A stretch of 46,896 bases of DNA from an uncultured Hungatella sp. (lineage in GTDB: Bacteria; Bacillota; Clostridia; Lachnospirales; Lachnospiraceae). Below the pieces are notes generated by a model, which was given only the letters and a program-made list of their open reading frames with translations, ran no database searches and had not been told where the DNA came from. The stretch is from positions 1-46,896 of the forward strand of contig CATLBO010000012.1 in the NCBI GenBank assembly GCA_949879025.1, written 5' to 3'. A program made the position numbers and the translations under genes. Shown here in pieces: positions 25,250 to 33,355 of the stretch (its first letter is position 1; the number at the start of each line of letters is the position of its first letter).

Positions 25250-26422
25250 TTAAGCCTTTCCGTCAAGCCGCTTCACAAACCGCTCCATGCGCCCCAAAGC
25301 CTCTTTCAGGCTCTTTAAGGAATATGCATAGGACACCCGAAGAAATCCCTCCCCACAGGCGCCGAATGCGGTTCCCGGCACAACTGCTACCTTTTCTTCC
25401 TGCAAAAACCGGTTGGCAAATTCCTCCGATGTCATGCCGAACCGCTTAATGCTGGGAAACGCATAGAATGCGCCGTTAGGTTCAAAACACGAAAGTCCCA
25501 TTTCTTCAAAAGCATGAAGCACAAATCTCCTTCTCTGGTCATAGGATTCCCGCATCATTTCCACATCCCCATCTCCATCCCTGACAGCGGAAACTGCAGC
25601 ATACTGGCTGGTAGTAGGGGCGCACATGATGGCAAACTGATGAATTTTAAGCATCTGCTCCTGAATCACATGGGGAGCCGCCGCATAGCCCAGCCTCCAG
25701 CCAGTCATGGCATAGGACTTGGAGAATCCGTTGATCAGCACGGTTCTCTCCTGCATTCCGGGAAGAGACGCAATAGATACGTGACGCTCTGATCCAAAAG
25801 TCAGCTCACAATAAATCTCATCGGAAAGCACAAACAGATCATGCTCTAAAATAACCTCTGCAACCGCTTCCAGATCCTCTCTTCTCATGACAGCCCCTGT
25901 AGGATTATTGGGGAAAGGCATAATCAAAATCTTGCTCTTATCCGTGATCTTTTCTCTCAGCTTCTCTGCAGTAAGCCTGAACTGGTCGTTCTCCTCCAGT
26001 TCTATAATTACCGGCTTGCCGCCTGCCAAAACCGTACACGGCAGATAGGACACAAAGCTGGGCTGGGGAATCAGCACTTCATCTCCGGGATTCAGCATGG
26101 CCCTTAATGCAATATCAATAGCCTCGCTGCCGCCTACCGTTACCAAAAGTTCCTTATCCGGATTGTATGTAAGGCCGCAGCGGCGCTGCAGATAATTGGC
26201 AATCTCTGTGCGCAGCTCTTTTAATCCTGAATTAGACGTATAAAAAGTCCTTCCCTTTTCCAGGGAGTAAATTCCTTCCTCCCTGATGTGCCAGGGCGTG
26301 TCAAAATCCGGCTCGCCTACACCCAGGGAAATGGCATCCTTCATCTCGCTGACAATGTCAAAAAACTTTCTGATTCCAGATGGCTCTATGGTTGTAATCA
26401 CATCTGATAAAGGGTTTCTCAT
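25250..26422 (-). CDS. Class I/II PLP-dependent aminotransferase
   Basis: 390-aa cytosolic aminotransferase of the aspartate/aromatic (PatA-like) subgroup. PLP motifs: the N-proximal SLGVGEPDFDTPWHIRE, PQPSFVSYLP, FPNNPTGAV with the cofactor-aligning Asn, DEIYCELTFG with the Asp/Tyr pair, and the Schiff-base lysine in NGFSKSYAMTGWRLGY (about 233). The C-terminus has the substrate carboxylate Arg (LRVSYA). Exact amino donor is unknown. Its ATG overlaps the Lrp-regulator stop by 4 nt, hence tight translational coupling and probable control by that regulator in response to an amino acid. Confidence 0.92.
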   Translation of the reverse strand: MRNPLSDVITTIEPSGIRKFFDIVSEMKDAISLGVGEPDFDTPWHIREEGIYSLEKGRTFYTSNSGLKELRTEIANYLQRRCGLTYNPDKELLVTVGGSEAIDIALRAMLNPGDEVLIPQPSFVSYLPCTVLAGGKPVIIELEENDQFRLTAEKLREKITDKSKILIMPFPNNPTGAVMRREDLEAVAEVILEHDLFVLSDEIYCELTFGSERHVSIASLPGMQERTVLINGFSKSYAMTGWRLGYAAAPHVIQEQMLKIHQFAIMCAPTTSQYAAVSAVRDGDGDVEMMRESYDQRRRFVLHAFEEMGLSCFEPNGAFYAFPSIKRFGMTSEEFANRFLQEEKVAVVPGTAFGACGEGFLRVSYAYSLKSLKEALGRMERFVKRLDGKA

Positions 26423-26901
26423 GGGGTAATCAGCATCCTTTCATCCTGAACTTCCTGCACCAGTACAGTTCCATGGTCTTTATATTTTTTCAAAACAAAA
26501 TGAGTTGCCGTGCTGAGGACAGATTCCATAGGGGAAAGCTTCTCGGACACGAACTGAGCTACCTGCCGCATGGTCCTTCCCTCAATAAATACAGTAAAGT
26601 CATAGGCGCCTGACATCAGGTATACGGCATTTACTTCACTGTACTGGTATATTCTCTCTGCGATCTTGTCAAATCCCATGCCTCTCTGAGGCGTCACCTT
26701 TACTTCAATCAGGGCAACCACTTTTTCATCACTGGTATTATCCCAGTTAATCAGGGTGTGATATCCGCAGATAATGTTCTCTTTTTCCATATCCGCAATT
26801 TCGTTGGCCACTGCGACTTCACTTTCTCCCAGAAGAATAGCCAGATCTTTTATATCAATTCTGCTGTTCTTCTCTATCACTGCTAAAATTTTCTCTCTCA
26901 T
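26419..26901 (-). CDS. Lrp/AsnC-family transcriptional regulator
   Basis: 160 aa. N-terminal helix-turn-helix MREKILAVIEKNSRIDIKDLAILLGESEVAVANEI, then a C-terminal RAM (ligand-binding/oligomerisation) domain with VVALIEVKVTPQRG, IYQYSEVNAVYLMSGAYDFTVFIEG and HFVLKKYKDHG. Such proteins sense amino acids and control neighbouring metabolic genes. It is encoded in 4-nt overlap with both the upstream PurM-like gene (26898) and the aminotransferase downstream, so all three are expressed as a unit. The operator is probably upstream of the operon, but is not identified. Confidence 0.92.
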   Translation of the reverse strand: MREKILAVIEKNSRIDIKDLAILLGESEVAVANEIADMEKENIICGYHTLINWDNTSDEKVVALIEVKVTPQRGMGFDKIAERIYQYSEVNAVYLMSGAYDFTVFIEGRTMRQVAQFVSEKLSPMESVLSTATHFVLKKYKDHGTVLVQEVQDERMLITP

Positions 26902-27476
26902 AATGCTGCCTCCTGTATAATCTTTTGAATCTCATCTTCCCTTGGCCGCTCCATATAGCCCCTTATGTGGCCGTGGCGGACTTGCCGTTTAATGCCTGCC
27001 TGGATCTTTCCTATGACAGATGCTTTTATGCCGTCTGCCGCCAATTTCTCACACAGGTTCCACCCATGATCTGACGCTGCAACCATGCAGTTGGAGCTAA
27101 GCAGACGATACGGATTCAAGTCATATCTTTCACAGACTTCTATGGTCTCCTGTTTAACCGGAATTTTGTACAAATCTATGTCAAACCCCAGCCTGTACGC
27201 ACCTGACAGATTCCAAAGGGCGGTAAAAATACCGCCCCTGCCGACTTCTTCCCATTCCGTGGCACCGTACTTCTGCCATGGTATGGATATTCCGTCTATT
27301 TGAATTTCGTCATTCTGCTGTATCTGTTGAAGATATTCTTTCGAAAACCAGGTGAGAAGCTCTTTCTCCCGAATCAGGCCTATTCGCCTGGCGCCTTCCC
27401 GGCCTGCATAGCCAGCCGCCACCAGGTCCTGGCCAGGCGTCATGATCCCTTTAGGCTCCCGCTGTATCATTAACAT
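26898..27476 (-). CDS. AIR-synthase/HypE-like C-terminal-domain protein (short form)
   Basis: 192 aa. The sequence resembles the C-terminal half of the PurM/AIR-synthase/HypE superfamily: GQDLVAAGYAGREGARRIG, then the typical VGRGGIFTALWNLSGAYRLGFDIDLYKIPV and the last block RYDLNPYRLLSSNCMVAASDHGWNLCEKLAADGIKASVIGKI (each quoted only in part). Family members of this kind usually have an N-terminal ATP-binding half too, which is missing here, and no remnant is found upstream because VanW ends 35 nt away. It may be a truncated survivor, or a domain-only partner. Start ambiguous among 27476, 27470 and 27443. Function unknown; the operon suggests amino-acid metabolism. Confidence 0.7.
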   Translation of the reverse strand: MLMIQREPKGIMTPGQDLVAAGYAGREGARRIGLIREKELLTWFSKEYLQQIQQNDEIQIDGISIPWQKYGATEWEEVGRGGIFTALWNLSGAYRLGFDIDLYKIPVKQETIEVCERYDLNPYRLLSSNCMVAASDHGWNLCEKLAADGIKASVIGKIQAGIKRQVRHGHIRGYMERPREDEIQKIIQEAAL

Positions 27477-27511
27477 GGCAATAACCTGCTTTCACTGTGT
27501 ATATAAGGCTG

Positions 27512-29008
27512 TCAGCTTGTATATCCCGGCCCTCCGTCAATGCCTTCAATGGGCGCTGACGGCTGAGACTGTTCTGGAATGCTTTCCGCCGGAGCTGTCT
27601 GGGCAGGCGTTCCCTCTCCTTCCGCCGGAATTCCCTCTGCGGGATCTGGCTGGGCAGGCGCCGGCGGAGCGGCGGGAGCCGGAGGGCCTACCCGGTATAC
27701 GGCTTTAGACGCATTGTAAGTATCTGTGTGGAGAAGCGTTCTCTCTGTCTCCACGCCGTCTATATAGACACATTTCCAAAGCCTTGATTTCAGTCCCTGG
27801 TGAGCTGACTGCACCCGGACCCTGGCACCTGGAGCAAGAGACGGATCTACTTTGGTAATTGGCTCCCCTGCGCTCTGAACGCTCAGTGTCTCGGACTGGA
27901 ATTTTATGGTTCTGTTTGCTGGCCTGGTTTCTTTCCCATAGATTGTAAATGTAAGTGTTCTCCCACTTGTTCCGCCTTCCACATAAATCGGCGTATCATA
28001 GGGATTTGTCACCTTTATGTCTTTATAAGTTCCTGCAATTGCTGCATCATTCGACGGCGGCACATAGGTCACTATCATAGAGTGATTCTGCCTCTGGGTA
28101 ATCTCCAGTTCTGCAAACAGCGCCGCATTGTACAGGGTAGTAGCAATCTGGCAGACGCCTCCGCCTACGCTGTCCACTACCTGGCCGTTCTCATAGGCAG
28201 CTGCCGTGGCATATCCGTTGGCTGTAGTAAACGGCTGCATACATTCATAACCGGACAGTGTTTCTCCTGGCATCAGTACATGGCCGTTAATCTTGGAAGA
28301 TCCTACCTGGAGGTTTGTGGCCCTTGCCCGGCCGCTGCTGCTGAAGTCCGTAGAAAAGGTTCCCAGCACATCCTGTATCTGTGACAGCATCTCTGTAGTT
28401 TTTGCCGGTTCCGAAACCGCTACTGCCGCCTTTACATAGACGGGCTGCTGCAAGTCTCCCTGTATTCCCTGACGCAGCATTTCCATGGTCTGTGCCAGAT
28501 CCACCATAAGCCCGTTCTGAGACGGGGTTATCACAAACTGACCGTTTTCTCTGGTAATGGAAGCATCTAAGGCTTCTCTCTGCAGAGGATGACACAATAT
28601 TTCCAAAGTACTCTGCATAGTGCCTTCATCTGCCTTCAAATTCAGTGGAAGCTCAACGGGATTTCTTCTTAAATCTTTTTGTTTCATGTAGCGCTGTATA
28701 ATATTACCGGTGTGATATTCTTTTACTGTCTCTTCCACTACACTCGGATTGTCCCAATAATATCCCAGCCCTTCCACAGTAGTCTCTATAACAGTTCCGT
28801 CCACATCCAGAGTGACTGTCTGCGCCTTCATGGCTGCCGCAATCTCCTCCGCTTTCTGCTTTGCCTCTTCCTCCTCAAATCCTCCCAGATCCTGGCCGCC
28901 TGCCGAAATCCCCTCCGGCACCACAGCTGCCTGCACCGTGGCAGGGCATCCCCAGGCCAGGCCGAAAAGTACAGCTGTAAATCCTGCTGCCCATATCCAT
29001 TTCTTCAT
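27512..29008 (-). CDS. VanW-family secreted protein with G5 domain
   Basis: 498 aa. Signal peptide or anchor at 1-27 (WIWAAGFTAVLFGLAWGC). Two peptidoglycan-binding-like (YoaR-type) blocks (about 30-220) follow. The VanW core (about 235-345) has PGETLSGYECMQPFTTANGY and SVGGGVCQIATTLYNAAL, a family hallmark. A G5-like domain follows (about 350-440), then a Pro/Ala/Glu-rich tail (about 440-498) that may span the cell wall. Related proteins occur around vancomycin-resistance and spore/cell-wall loci, but the biochemical activity is not established. Preceded 35 nt upstream by a 37-aa membrane miniprotein in the same direction, and followed 35 nt later by the PurM-like gene with no terminator. 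Confidence 0.88.
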   Translation of the reverse strand: MKKWIWAAGFTAVLFGLAWGCPATVQAAVVPEGISAGGQDLGGFEEEEAKQKAEEIAAAMKAQTVTLDVDGTVIETTVEGLGYYWDNPSVVEETVKEYHTGNIIQRYMKQKDLRRNPVELPLNLKADEGTMQSTLEILCHPLQREALDASITRENGQFVITPSQNGLMVDLAQTMEMLRQGIQGDLQQPVYVKAAVAVSEPAKTTEMLSQIQDVLGTFSTDFSSSGRARATNLQVGSSKINGHVLMPGETLSGYECMQPFTTANGYATAAAYENGQVVDSVGGGVCQIATTLYNAALFAELEITQRQNHSMIVTYVPPSNDAAIAGTYKDIKVTNPYDTPIYVEGGTSGRTLTFTIYGKETRPANRTIKFQSETLSVQSAGEPITKVDPSLAPGARVRVQSAHQGLKSRLWKCVYIDGVETERTLLHTDTYNASKAVYRVGPPAPAAPPAPAQPDPAEGIPAEGEGTPAQTAPAESIPEQSQPSAPIEGIDGGPGYTS

Positions 29009-29043
29009 AATCTCTCCCTCAGCTACTGTCCTTGTATCTCGCT

Positions 29044-29157
29044 TTAGTAGTTCAGGGCACTTAAAACCATAGGTGCCACCATCGCCAGAACCAGAAGGAT
29101 CACAATAATGGAAGACACGATTTTTCTGTTCTTTTTATTGTTGAAATCAAACATCAT
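29044..29157 (-). CDS. 37-aa membrane miniprotein upstream of VanW
   Basis: Reads MMFDFNNKKNRKIVSSIIVI followed by LLVLAMVAPMVLSALNY. A basic/polar start (Asn/Lys/Arg) is followed by one clear transmembrane helix, giving an N-in single-pass topology by the positive-inside rule. The ribosome site AGAGGTG precedes ATGATG at normal spacing. Layout resembles Prli42/DUF4044-type Firmicute membrane miniproteins, a resemblance in shape rather than a proven homology. It is 35 nt upstream of VanW and co-oriented, and is probably co-transcribed. Confidence 0.6.
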   Translation of the reverse strand: MMFDFNNKKNRKIVSSIIVILLVLAMVAPMVLSALNY

Positions 29158-29317
29158 TTTTATTCACCTCTTTATTATTCTTCCGTACTGTGACCTGATT
29201 TTATCCCTCATTCTGAAACTTTTATTTTGGCTGCGGAACTCATCTGCACAGTTTATAGCATTGTATGTCTGCAGGAATCATACCTTCTGATTCCCATAAG
29301 GTATATTCTATGCTATT

Positions 29318-31183
29318 TTAGTCATTGATGCAAGACCTGTTTTCGCCTTTTTCGGCTGCATTCTGCCAAATTATGCCTTCCTTTCCATTCCATATGCCGA
29401 TTGTCACAGCTTCTCCGTTGTGGCTTACACGATTCCGGTTTCTATAATCAAACAATATCATCCTTCCGTCACTCATTACTTCAATGTGAGCCATTTTGCC
29501 CATCTGTCTGGAATCGTAAGCCTCATATCCTTTTAGATATCGAGGGTTTTTGTTCTCCTCCTCAAAAAACTCCCGTATGGCAGCTTTATATCTGCTTTGA
29601 TCATTGGCAAATTTGGGACGGCTTTTGACATTTTCCCGCAGATACAGATCGTACATTAAAAGATCACAATATTTATGGATTCGCTGAGGGTCTTTCTCTT
29701 TCAGAAAATCATAAAGTATTTCATACCTGGTCAGCCGGCTGTGGCTTATGCCGGCAAGGCCATGGCATTCATAATACATTCCTATGTCCCGAAACATGGC
29801 GTAAGGAGTCTTCCAGAATGTCTCCATCTCCCTCAGTGTATGGACAAATTGACAGCTGTTATAATAAACCTCTACCATTTCTTCTACCATTTTAAGTTCA
29901 AGAATCTCTCCATACGTCAGCCACCGGGTAAAAAGCACTTCGTAAGGCGGTTCTTCATGAAAGCAAAGGCCGTAATCTTTGGCAGCGGCCGCCATATATG
30001 ATCCTTTCAATACTTTCAGAAATCCCAGCTGAAGCTGATCCGGCCGCATGCCGTATACCCGATCAAATGACTGGCAGAAACTGGAAAAGTCCTCATATGG
30101 CAGTCCGGCAATCAGATCCAGATGCTGGTGAATATTGGAAAATCCCCTGACTGCCTGTACTGCCTTTTCTAATTTTTCCAAATCCGTCTTTCTGCGGATC
30201 TCTTGGATAGTCTGCAGATTCGTTGTCTGAACCCCGATCTCCAGCTGAATAAGCCCCGGTCTCATTTTACTCAGCAGTTTCAGCTGTTCTTCGTCTATAA
30301 GATCTGCCGAAATTTCAAAGTGAAAATTTGTAGTTCCATTGTCATTGTTCAGCAAAAATTTCCAGATTTCCAGACAATGACTTTTTCTGCAGTTAAATGT
30401 TCTGTCTACAAATTTTACCTGAGGCACTTTCTTTTCCAAAAAATATCCCAGTTCTTTCTTCACCAAGCTGATGCTTCTGAAACGCACCGTTTTATCAACA
30501 GAGGAAAGGCAGTAGCTGCAGGAAAAGGGGCATCCTCTGCTGCTCTCATAATAGATAATCCTGTGCTCCATTCCATCCAGGTTCCTATAAGGAAAAGGTA
30601 TTTCGTCCATATGAAGCAGCGGCCTTATGGGGGTTGCTTTTATCCGCCCTGACTGATCCCTCAAAACGATTCCTGAAATCTCCTTTAATCCTGTATCCTT
30701 TTCATGCTCATGATCTGAAATTGATTGGGCGTTTTCGCTGCTGGATGCCTGTTTTGACAGTAGCTCCTGCTTTTCGTAGTAATCTGCCAATTCAGAAAAA
30801 GTCTGCTCCCCTTCCCCCACCATAATTCCTGTAACCGCTGGCTCTTCTGCCAAAACAGTTTCTGCATCATAGGATACTTCCGGCCCGCCCAGCCATATTT
30901 TAGTCTTTGGCAGCACTTTTGCAAGGTTTCTCACCAGCTGTTTTATATAAGTAATATTCCAAATATAACAGGAAAATCCCACTATATCCGGTTTCCTTTT
31001 ATAAATATCCTGTAAAATGCCATCCATCTGGTTGTTAATGGTGTACTCTCCGATCTCAATCCGGCTTCTGCCCTTCTCTTTACTGTTTTGGGCCAGGGCT
31101 TTTTCTGCATAGGCTTTCAGACTGTAAACCCCTAGATTGGAATGAATATATTTTGCGTTGACAGCTGCTAACAGTATTTTCAT
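29318..31183 (-). CDS. B12-binding-domain radical SAM protein (DUF4080 type)
   Basis: About 621 aa. An N-terminal cobalamin-binding fold (MKILLAAVNAKYIHSNLGVYSL through VGFSCYIWNITYIKQLV) and a class-B radical SAM core with the [4Fe-4S] cluster motif in RGCPFSCSYCLSS (Cx3Cx2C, about 211-218). A conserved C-terminal DUF4080-like region of about 200 residues follows. Substrate unknown; relatives are class-B radical SAM methyltransferases or oxidoreductases acting on undefined substrates. Start 31183 (MKILLAA) follows GGAGGG with suitable spacing; codons upstream to 31225 would read MCGGGSAG, which looks spurious. The upstream neighbour Sua5 is in the same direction, with a 114-nt structured spacer. 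Confidence 0.85.
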   Translation of the reverse strand: MKILLAAVNAKYIHSNLGVYSLKAYAEKALAQNSKEKGRSRIEIGEYTINNQMDGILQDIYKRKPDIVGFSCYIWNITYIKQLVRNLAKVLPKTKIWLGGPEVSYDAETVLAEEPAVTGIMVGEGEQTFSELADYYEKQELLSKQASSSENAQSISDHEHEKDTGLKEISGIVLRDQSGRIKATPIRPLLHMDEIPFPYRNLDGMEHRIIYYESSRGCPFSCSYCLSSVDKTVRFRSISLVKKELGYFLEKKVPQVKFVDRTFNCRKSHCLEIWKFLLNNDNGTTNFHFEISADLIDEEQLKLLSKMRPGLIQLEIGVQTTNLQTIQEIRRKTDLEKLEKAVQAVRGFSNIHQHLDLIAGLPYEDFSSFCQSFDRVYGMRPDQLQLGFLKVLKGSYMAAAAKDYGLCFHEEPPYEVLFTRWLTYGEILELKMVEEMVEVYYNSCQFVHTLREMETFWKTPYAMFRDIGMYYECHGLAGISHSRLTRYEILYDFLKEKDPQRIHKYCDLLMYDLYLRENVKSRPKFANDQSRYKAAIREFFEEENKNPRYLKGYEAYDSRQMGKMAHIEVMSDGRMILFDYRNRNRVSHNGEAVTIGIWNGKEGIIWQNAAEKGENRSCIND

Positions 31184-31297
31184 ATTACCCTCCATGCGCC
31201 TGCCTGCGGACCCACCGCCGCACATGAAAGTCCGGCGGGCACATTTGGCATACCTGAATTTATGCCGCCTATTTGGCGGCGGGACTTTTTATAGTAA
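31184..31297 (-). other. GC-rich spacer able to fold, upstream of the radical SAM gene
   Basis: On the minus strand GCCGCC-aaata-GGCGGC (31263-31279) forms a compact hairpin at the start, and CCGCC (about 31227) can pair with GGCGG (about 31208) further on. On the plus strand the first hairpin is followed by TTTTT, but no plus-strand gene ends here. It could be a processing or attenuation element; I recognise no known family. Confidence 0.4.
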
Positions 31298-32374
31298 TCA
31301 AATTTTCATAATGTGATACCCTGCTGCCTTTGTCAGACGGTTCATAATAGCCCTTCCCAGATTGTCCCCGGAAAAACTCTCCGAATAAATTTCATCCACA
31401 TCCAGGCTGTCAAACTCTCTCAGCACCGCAAACAGGCTGTGTGCAATGCTTTCCTCCCTGTTCCGATGGCCCAGGCTTCGGATCACTGCCTCCGCCGGAT
31501 ATAAAGCTTTCGTTTCCTCCGTGCAGATAATCCCTGCCTTTTGTCCTCTTGCTGCGGTTTCGGAAGCAAGTCTTATAATTGTATCTGTCACTTTGGCGCT
31601 TACGGCGCCCCCTTCCCAAATTCTATCTTCTATCAATGTCAGATTTGCCTTAGGTGCATAGTGGCGGTATTTCATTCCAGGCGCTTTTGGCCTTATGCCG
31701 GATTTTAAAGGCCCTGCAATGGCTGGATCAATTTCTATCCGGCCTGCAGTTTCCTGAAGCATTTCCACAGTAATTGCCCCAGGCCGTAAAAGCATGGGAA
31801 TGTCTCCTGTTACATCCACAATAGTGGATTCTACCCCGATTTCCACCGGCCCTCCATCCACAATCATTTCAATCCGTCCATCCATATCCTGAAGCACATG
31901 GCCTGCCGTCGTAGGGCTGGGACGTCCGGAAGTGTTGGCGCTGGGAGCCGCTACAGGGATACCTGCCAATTCAATCAGGCGGTTTGCTATGATATCATCC
32001 GGCATCCTTACGGCTACTGTGTCAAGACCACCAGTAGTGGTATGCGGCACAAGACTGCTCTTCATAAAAATCATAGTCAAAGGCCCCGGCCAATATGCAT
32101 CCATCAATCTTTGTCCTGCCTCCGGAATCCCGGATACCAGAGGCTGAAGATCTGATATTTTTGCTATATGGGCTATTAAAGGATTATCTGACGGCCTTCC
32201 TTTTGCCGCATAGATTTTAGCCGCTGCATGTTCATCCAGGGCATTGGCCCCCAGACCGTAGACTGTTTCCGTGGGAAAAGCTACCAGACCTCCTGTGCGA
32301 AGAATTGCGGCGGCTTCCTCAAGGCTGGCATTATCCAGCTCTGTTCTATTGATCGAAATCATCCTGGTTTTCAT
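31298..32374 (-). CDS. sua5: L-threonylcarbamoyladenylate synthase (Sua5/YwlC)
   Basis: First enzyme of the universal tRNA t6A37 pathway, using threonine, bicarbonate and ATP. 358 aa, the long Sua5 form: catalytic YrdC domain at about 10-205 (GLVAFPTETVYGLGANAL, KGRPSDNPLIAHI, PSANTSGRPSPTTA, RPGAITVEML) and a C-terminal Sua5 domain (about 225-350) after a flexible PGMKYRHYAPK linker. Start 32374 (MKTRMISINRT) follows GAAGG; a TTG two codons upstream is less likely. Divergent from the amidase gene. The C-terminal domain is known to regulate the YrdC site in archaeal Sua5. Confidence 0.93.
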   Translation of the reverse strand: MKTRMISINRTELDNASLEEAAAILRTGGLVAFPTETVYGLGANALDEHAAAKIYAAKGRPSDNPLIAHIAKISDLQPLVSGIPEAGQRLMDAYWPGPLTMIFMKSSLVPHTTTGGLDTVAVRMPDDIIANRLIELAGIPVAAPSANTSGRPSPTTAGHVLQDMDGRIEMIVDGGPVEIGVESTIVDVTGDIPMLLRPGAITVEMLQETAGRIEIDPAIAGPLKSGIRPKAPGMKYRHYAPKANLTLIEDRIWEGGAVSAKVTDTIIRLASETAARGQKAGIICTEETKALYPAEAVIRSLGHRNREESIAHSLFAVLREFDSLDVDEIYSESFSGDNLGRAIMNRLTKAAGYHIMKI

Positions 32375-32517
32375 GTACAATCCTTCTTTTTGTCATAATT
32401 CCTATATCACGGGACATTTTACCATAAATAAGTCCCTGATTGCAACTAACCAGGCAGCAGTTCTTTTTTTATATTTTCGGGATATATTTAAAACAAGAAT
32501 TCTCTTTGGAGCAGGCT

Positions 32518-33267
32518 TTGAAACCTACCAATACGAACCAAACTCCGTCTCCAGCCAAAAAATCCTCATTGCTGTCAGGCACAGAACTGATCATGACAAT
32601 TCTGCTGCTTTTTTTTATCTATCATCTGTCCCGGCAGGCCGCCATGCTGACTTCCGTCACTGCCTCCCCGTCTGCCAAGAAAACCTCTAATCCTGTTGTT
32701 GTAATTGACAGCGGACATGGCGGAAGGGACCCAGGAAAAATCGGCATTGACGGCAGTCTGGAAAAGGATATAAACCTGCAGATTGCACAGAAGGTAAAGA
32801 ACTACCTGGAAAAATCCGATGTGACAGTGATTATGACCAGGGATGGTGACGCAGGTTTGTATGATGAAGGCGACGGCAACAAGAAAATGGCTGATATGAA
32901 AGGGCGATGTAGCCTTATTAACCAGGCTTCGCCGGTTCTTACAGTCAGTATTCATCAAAACAGTTACCACCAGGAACCTATAAGCGGCGGTCAGGTATTC
33001 TATTATAAAAATTCCCAACAAGGCAAACGCCTTGCGGAGATCCTGCAGAAGCGGTTTGACTTTGTCCTGGGAGAAAACAACCGGCGCACTGCAAAAGCCA
33101 ATGACAACTATTACCTCCTTCTCCATGTCCGCTCCCCTATTGTGATTGTGGAATGCGGGTTTTTAAGCAACAGGAACGAAGCTGCCCTGCTGAACACAGA
33201 GGAATATCAAGATCGTCTGGCGTGGACCATTCATATGGGCATTATGGAGTATTTAAATACGCAGTAA
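32518..33267 (+). CDS. N-acetylmuramoyl-L-alanine amidase, CwlD-like
   Basis: Amidase_3 zinc hydrolase, about 249 aa. Catalytic pattern intact: zinc His in VVIDSGHGGRDPG, Glu in GSLEKDINL, His in TVSIHQNSY and Glu in IVIVECGFLSN. A hydrophobic segment (MTILLLFFIYHLSRQA) near the N-terminus anchors it or acts as signal. Similar to CwlD, which makes muramic-delta-lactam in the spore cortex, enabling germination; other cell-separation roles are possible. The start is uncertain: TTG at 32518 has GGAG six nt away and gives a good topology, while a TTG at 32440 has no comparable site. Divergent from sua5 and convergent with the lipoprotein gene. Confidence 0.85.
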   Translation: MKPTNTNQTPSPAKKSSLLSGTELIMTILLLFFIYHLSRQAAMLTSVTASPSAKKTSNPVVVIDSGHGGRDPGKIGIDGSLEKDINLQIAQKVKNYLEKSDVTVIMTRDGDAGLYDEGDGNKKMADMKGRCSLINQASPVLTVSIHQNSYHQEPISGGQVFYYKNSQQGKRLAEILQKRFDFVLGENNRRTAKANDNYYLLLHVRSPIVIVECGFLSNRNEAALLNTEEYQDRLAWTIHMGIMEYLNTQ

Positions 33268-33286
33268 CTTTACAGGCCACCGAAGC

Positions 33287-33324
33287 AAAAAACGGTACTG
33301 CCTTTACTAAGCCGTACCGTTTTT
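33287..33324. terminator. Bidirectional terminator between convergent genes
   Basis: AAAAAACGGTAC and GTACCGTTTTT pair around an intervening loop containing an extra small GC/CC pairing. It serves the CwlD-like gene and the opposing lipoprotein gene. Confidence 0.85.
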
Positions 33325-33355
33325 CTCATATCTGTATTTTAATTTTCTTCTGTTC

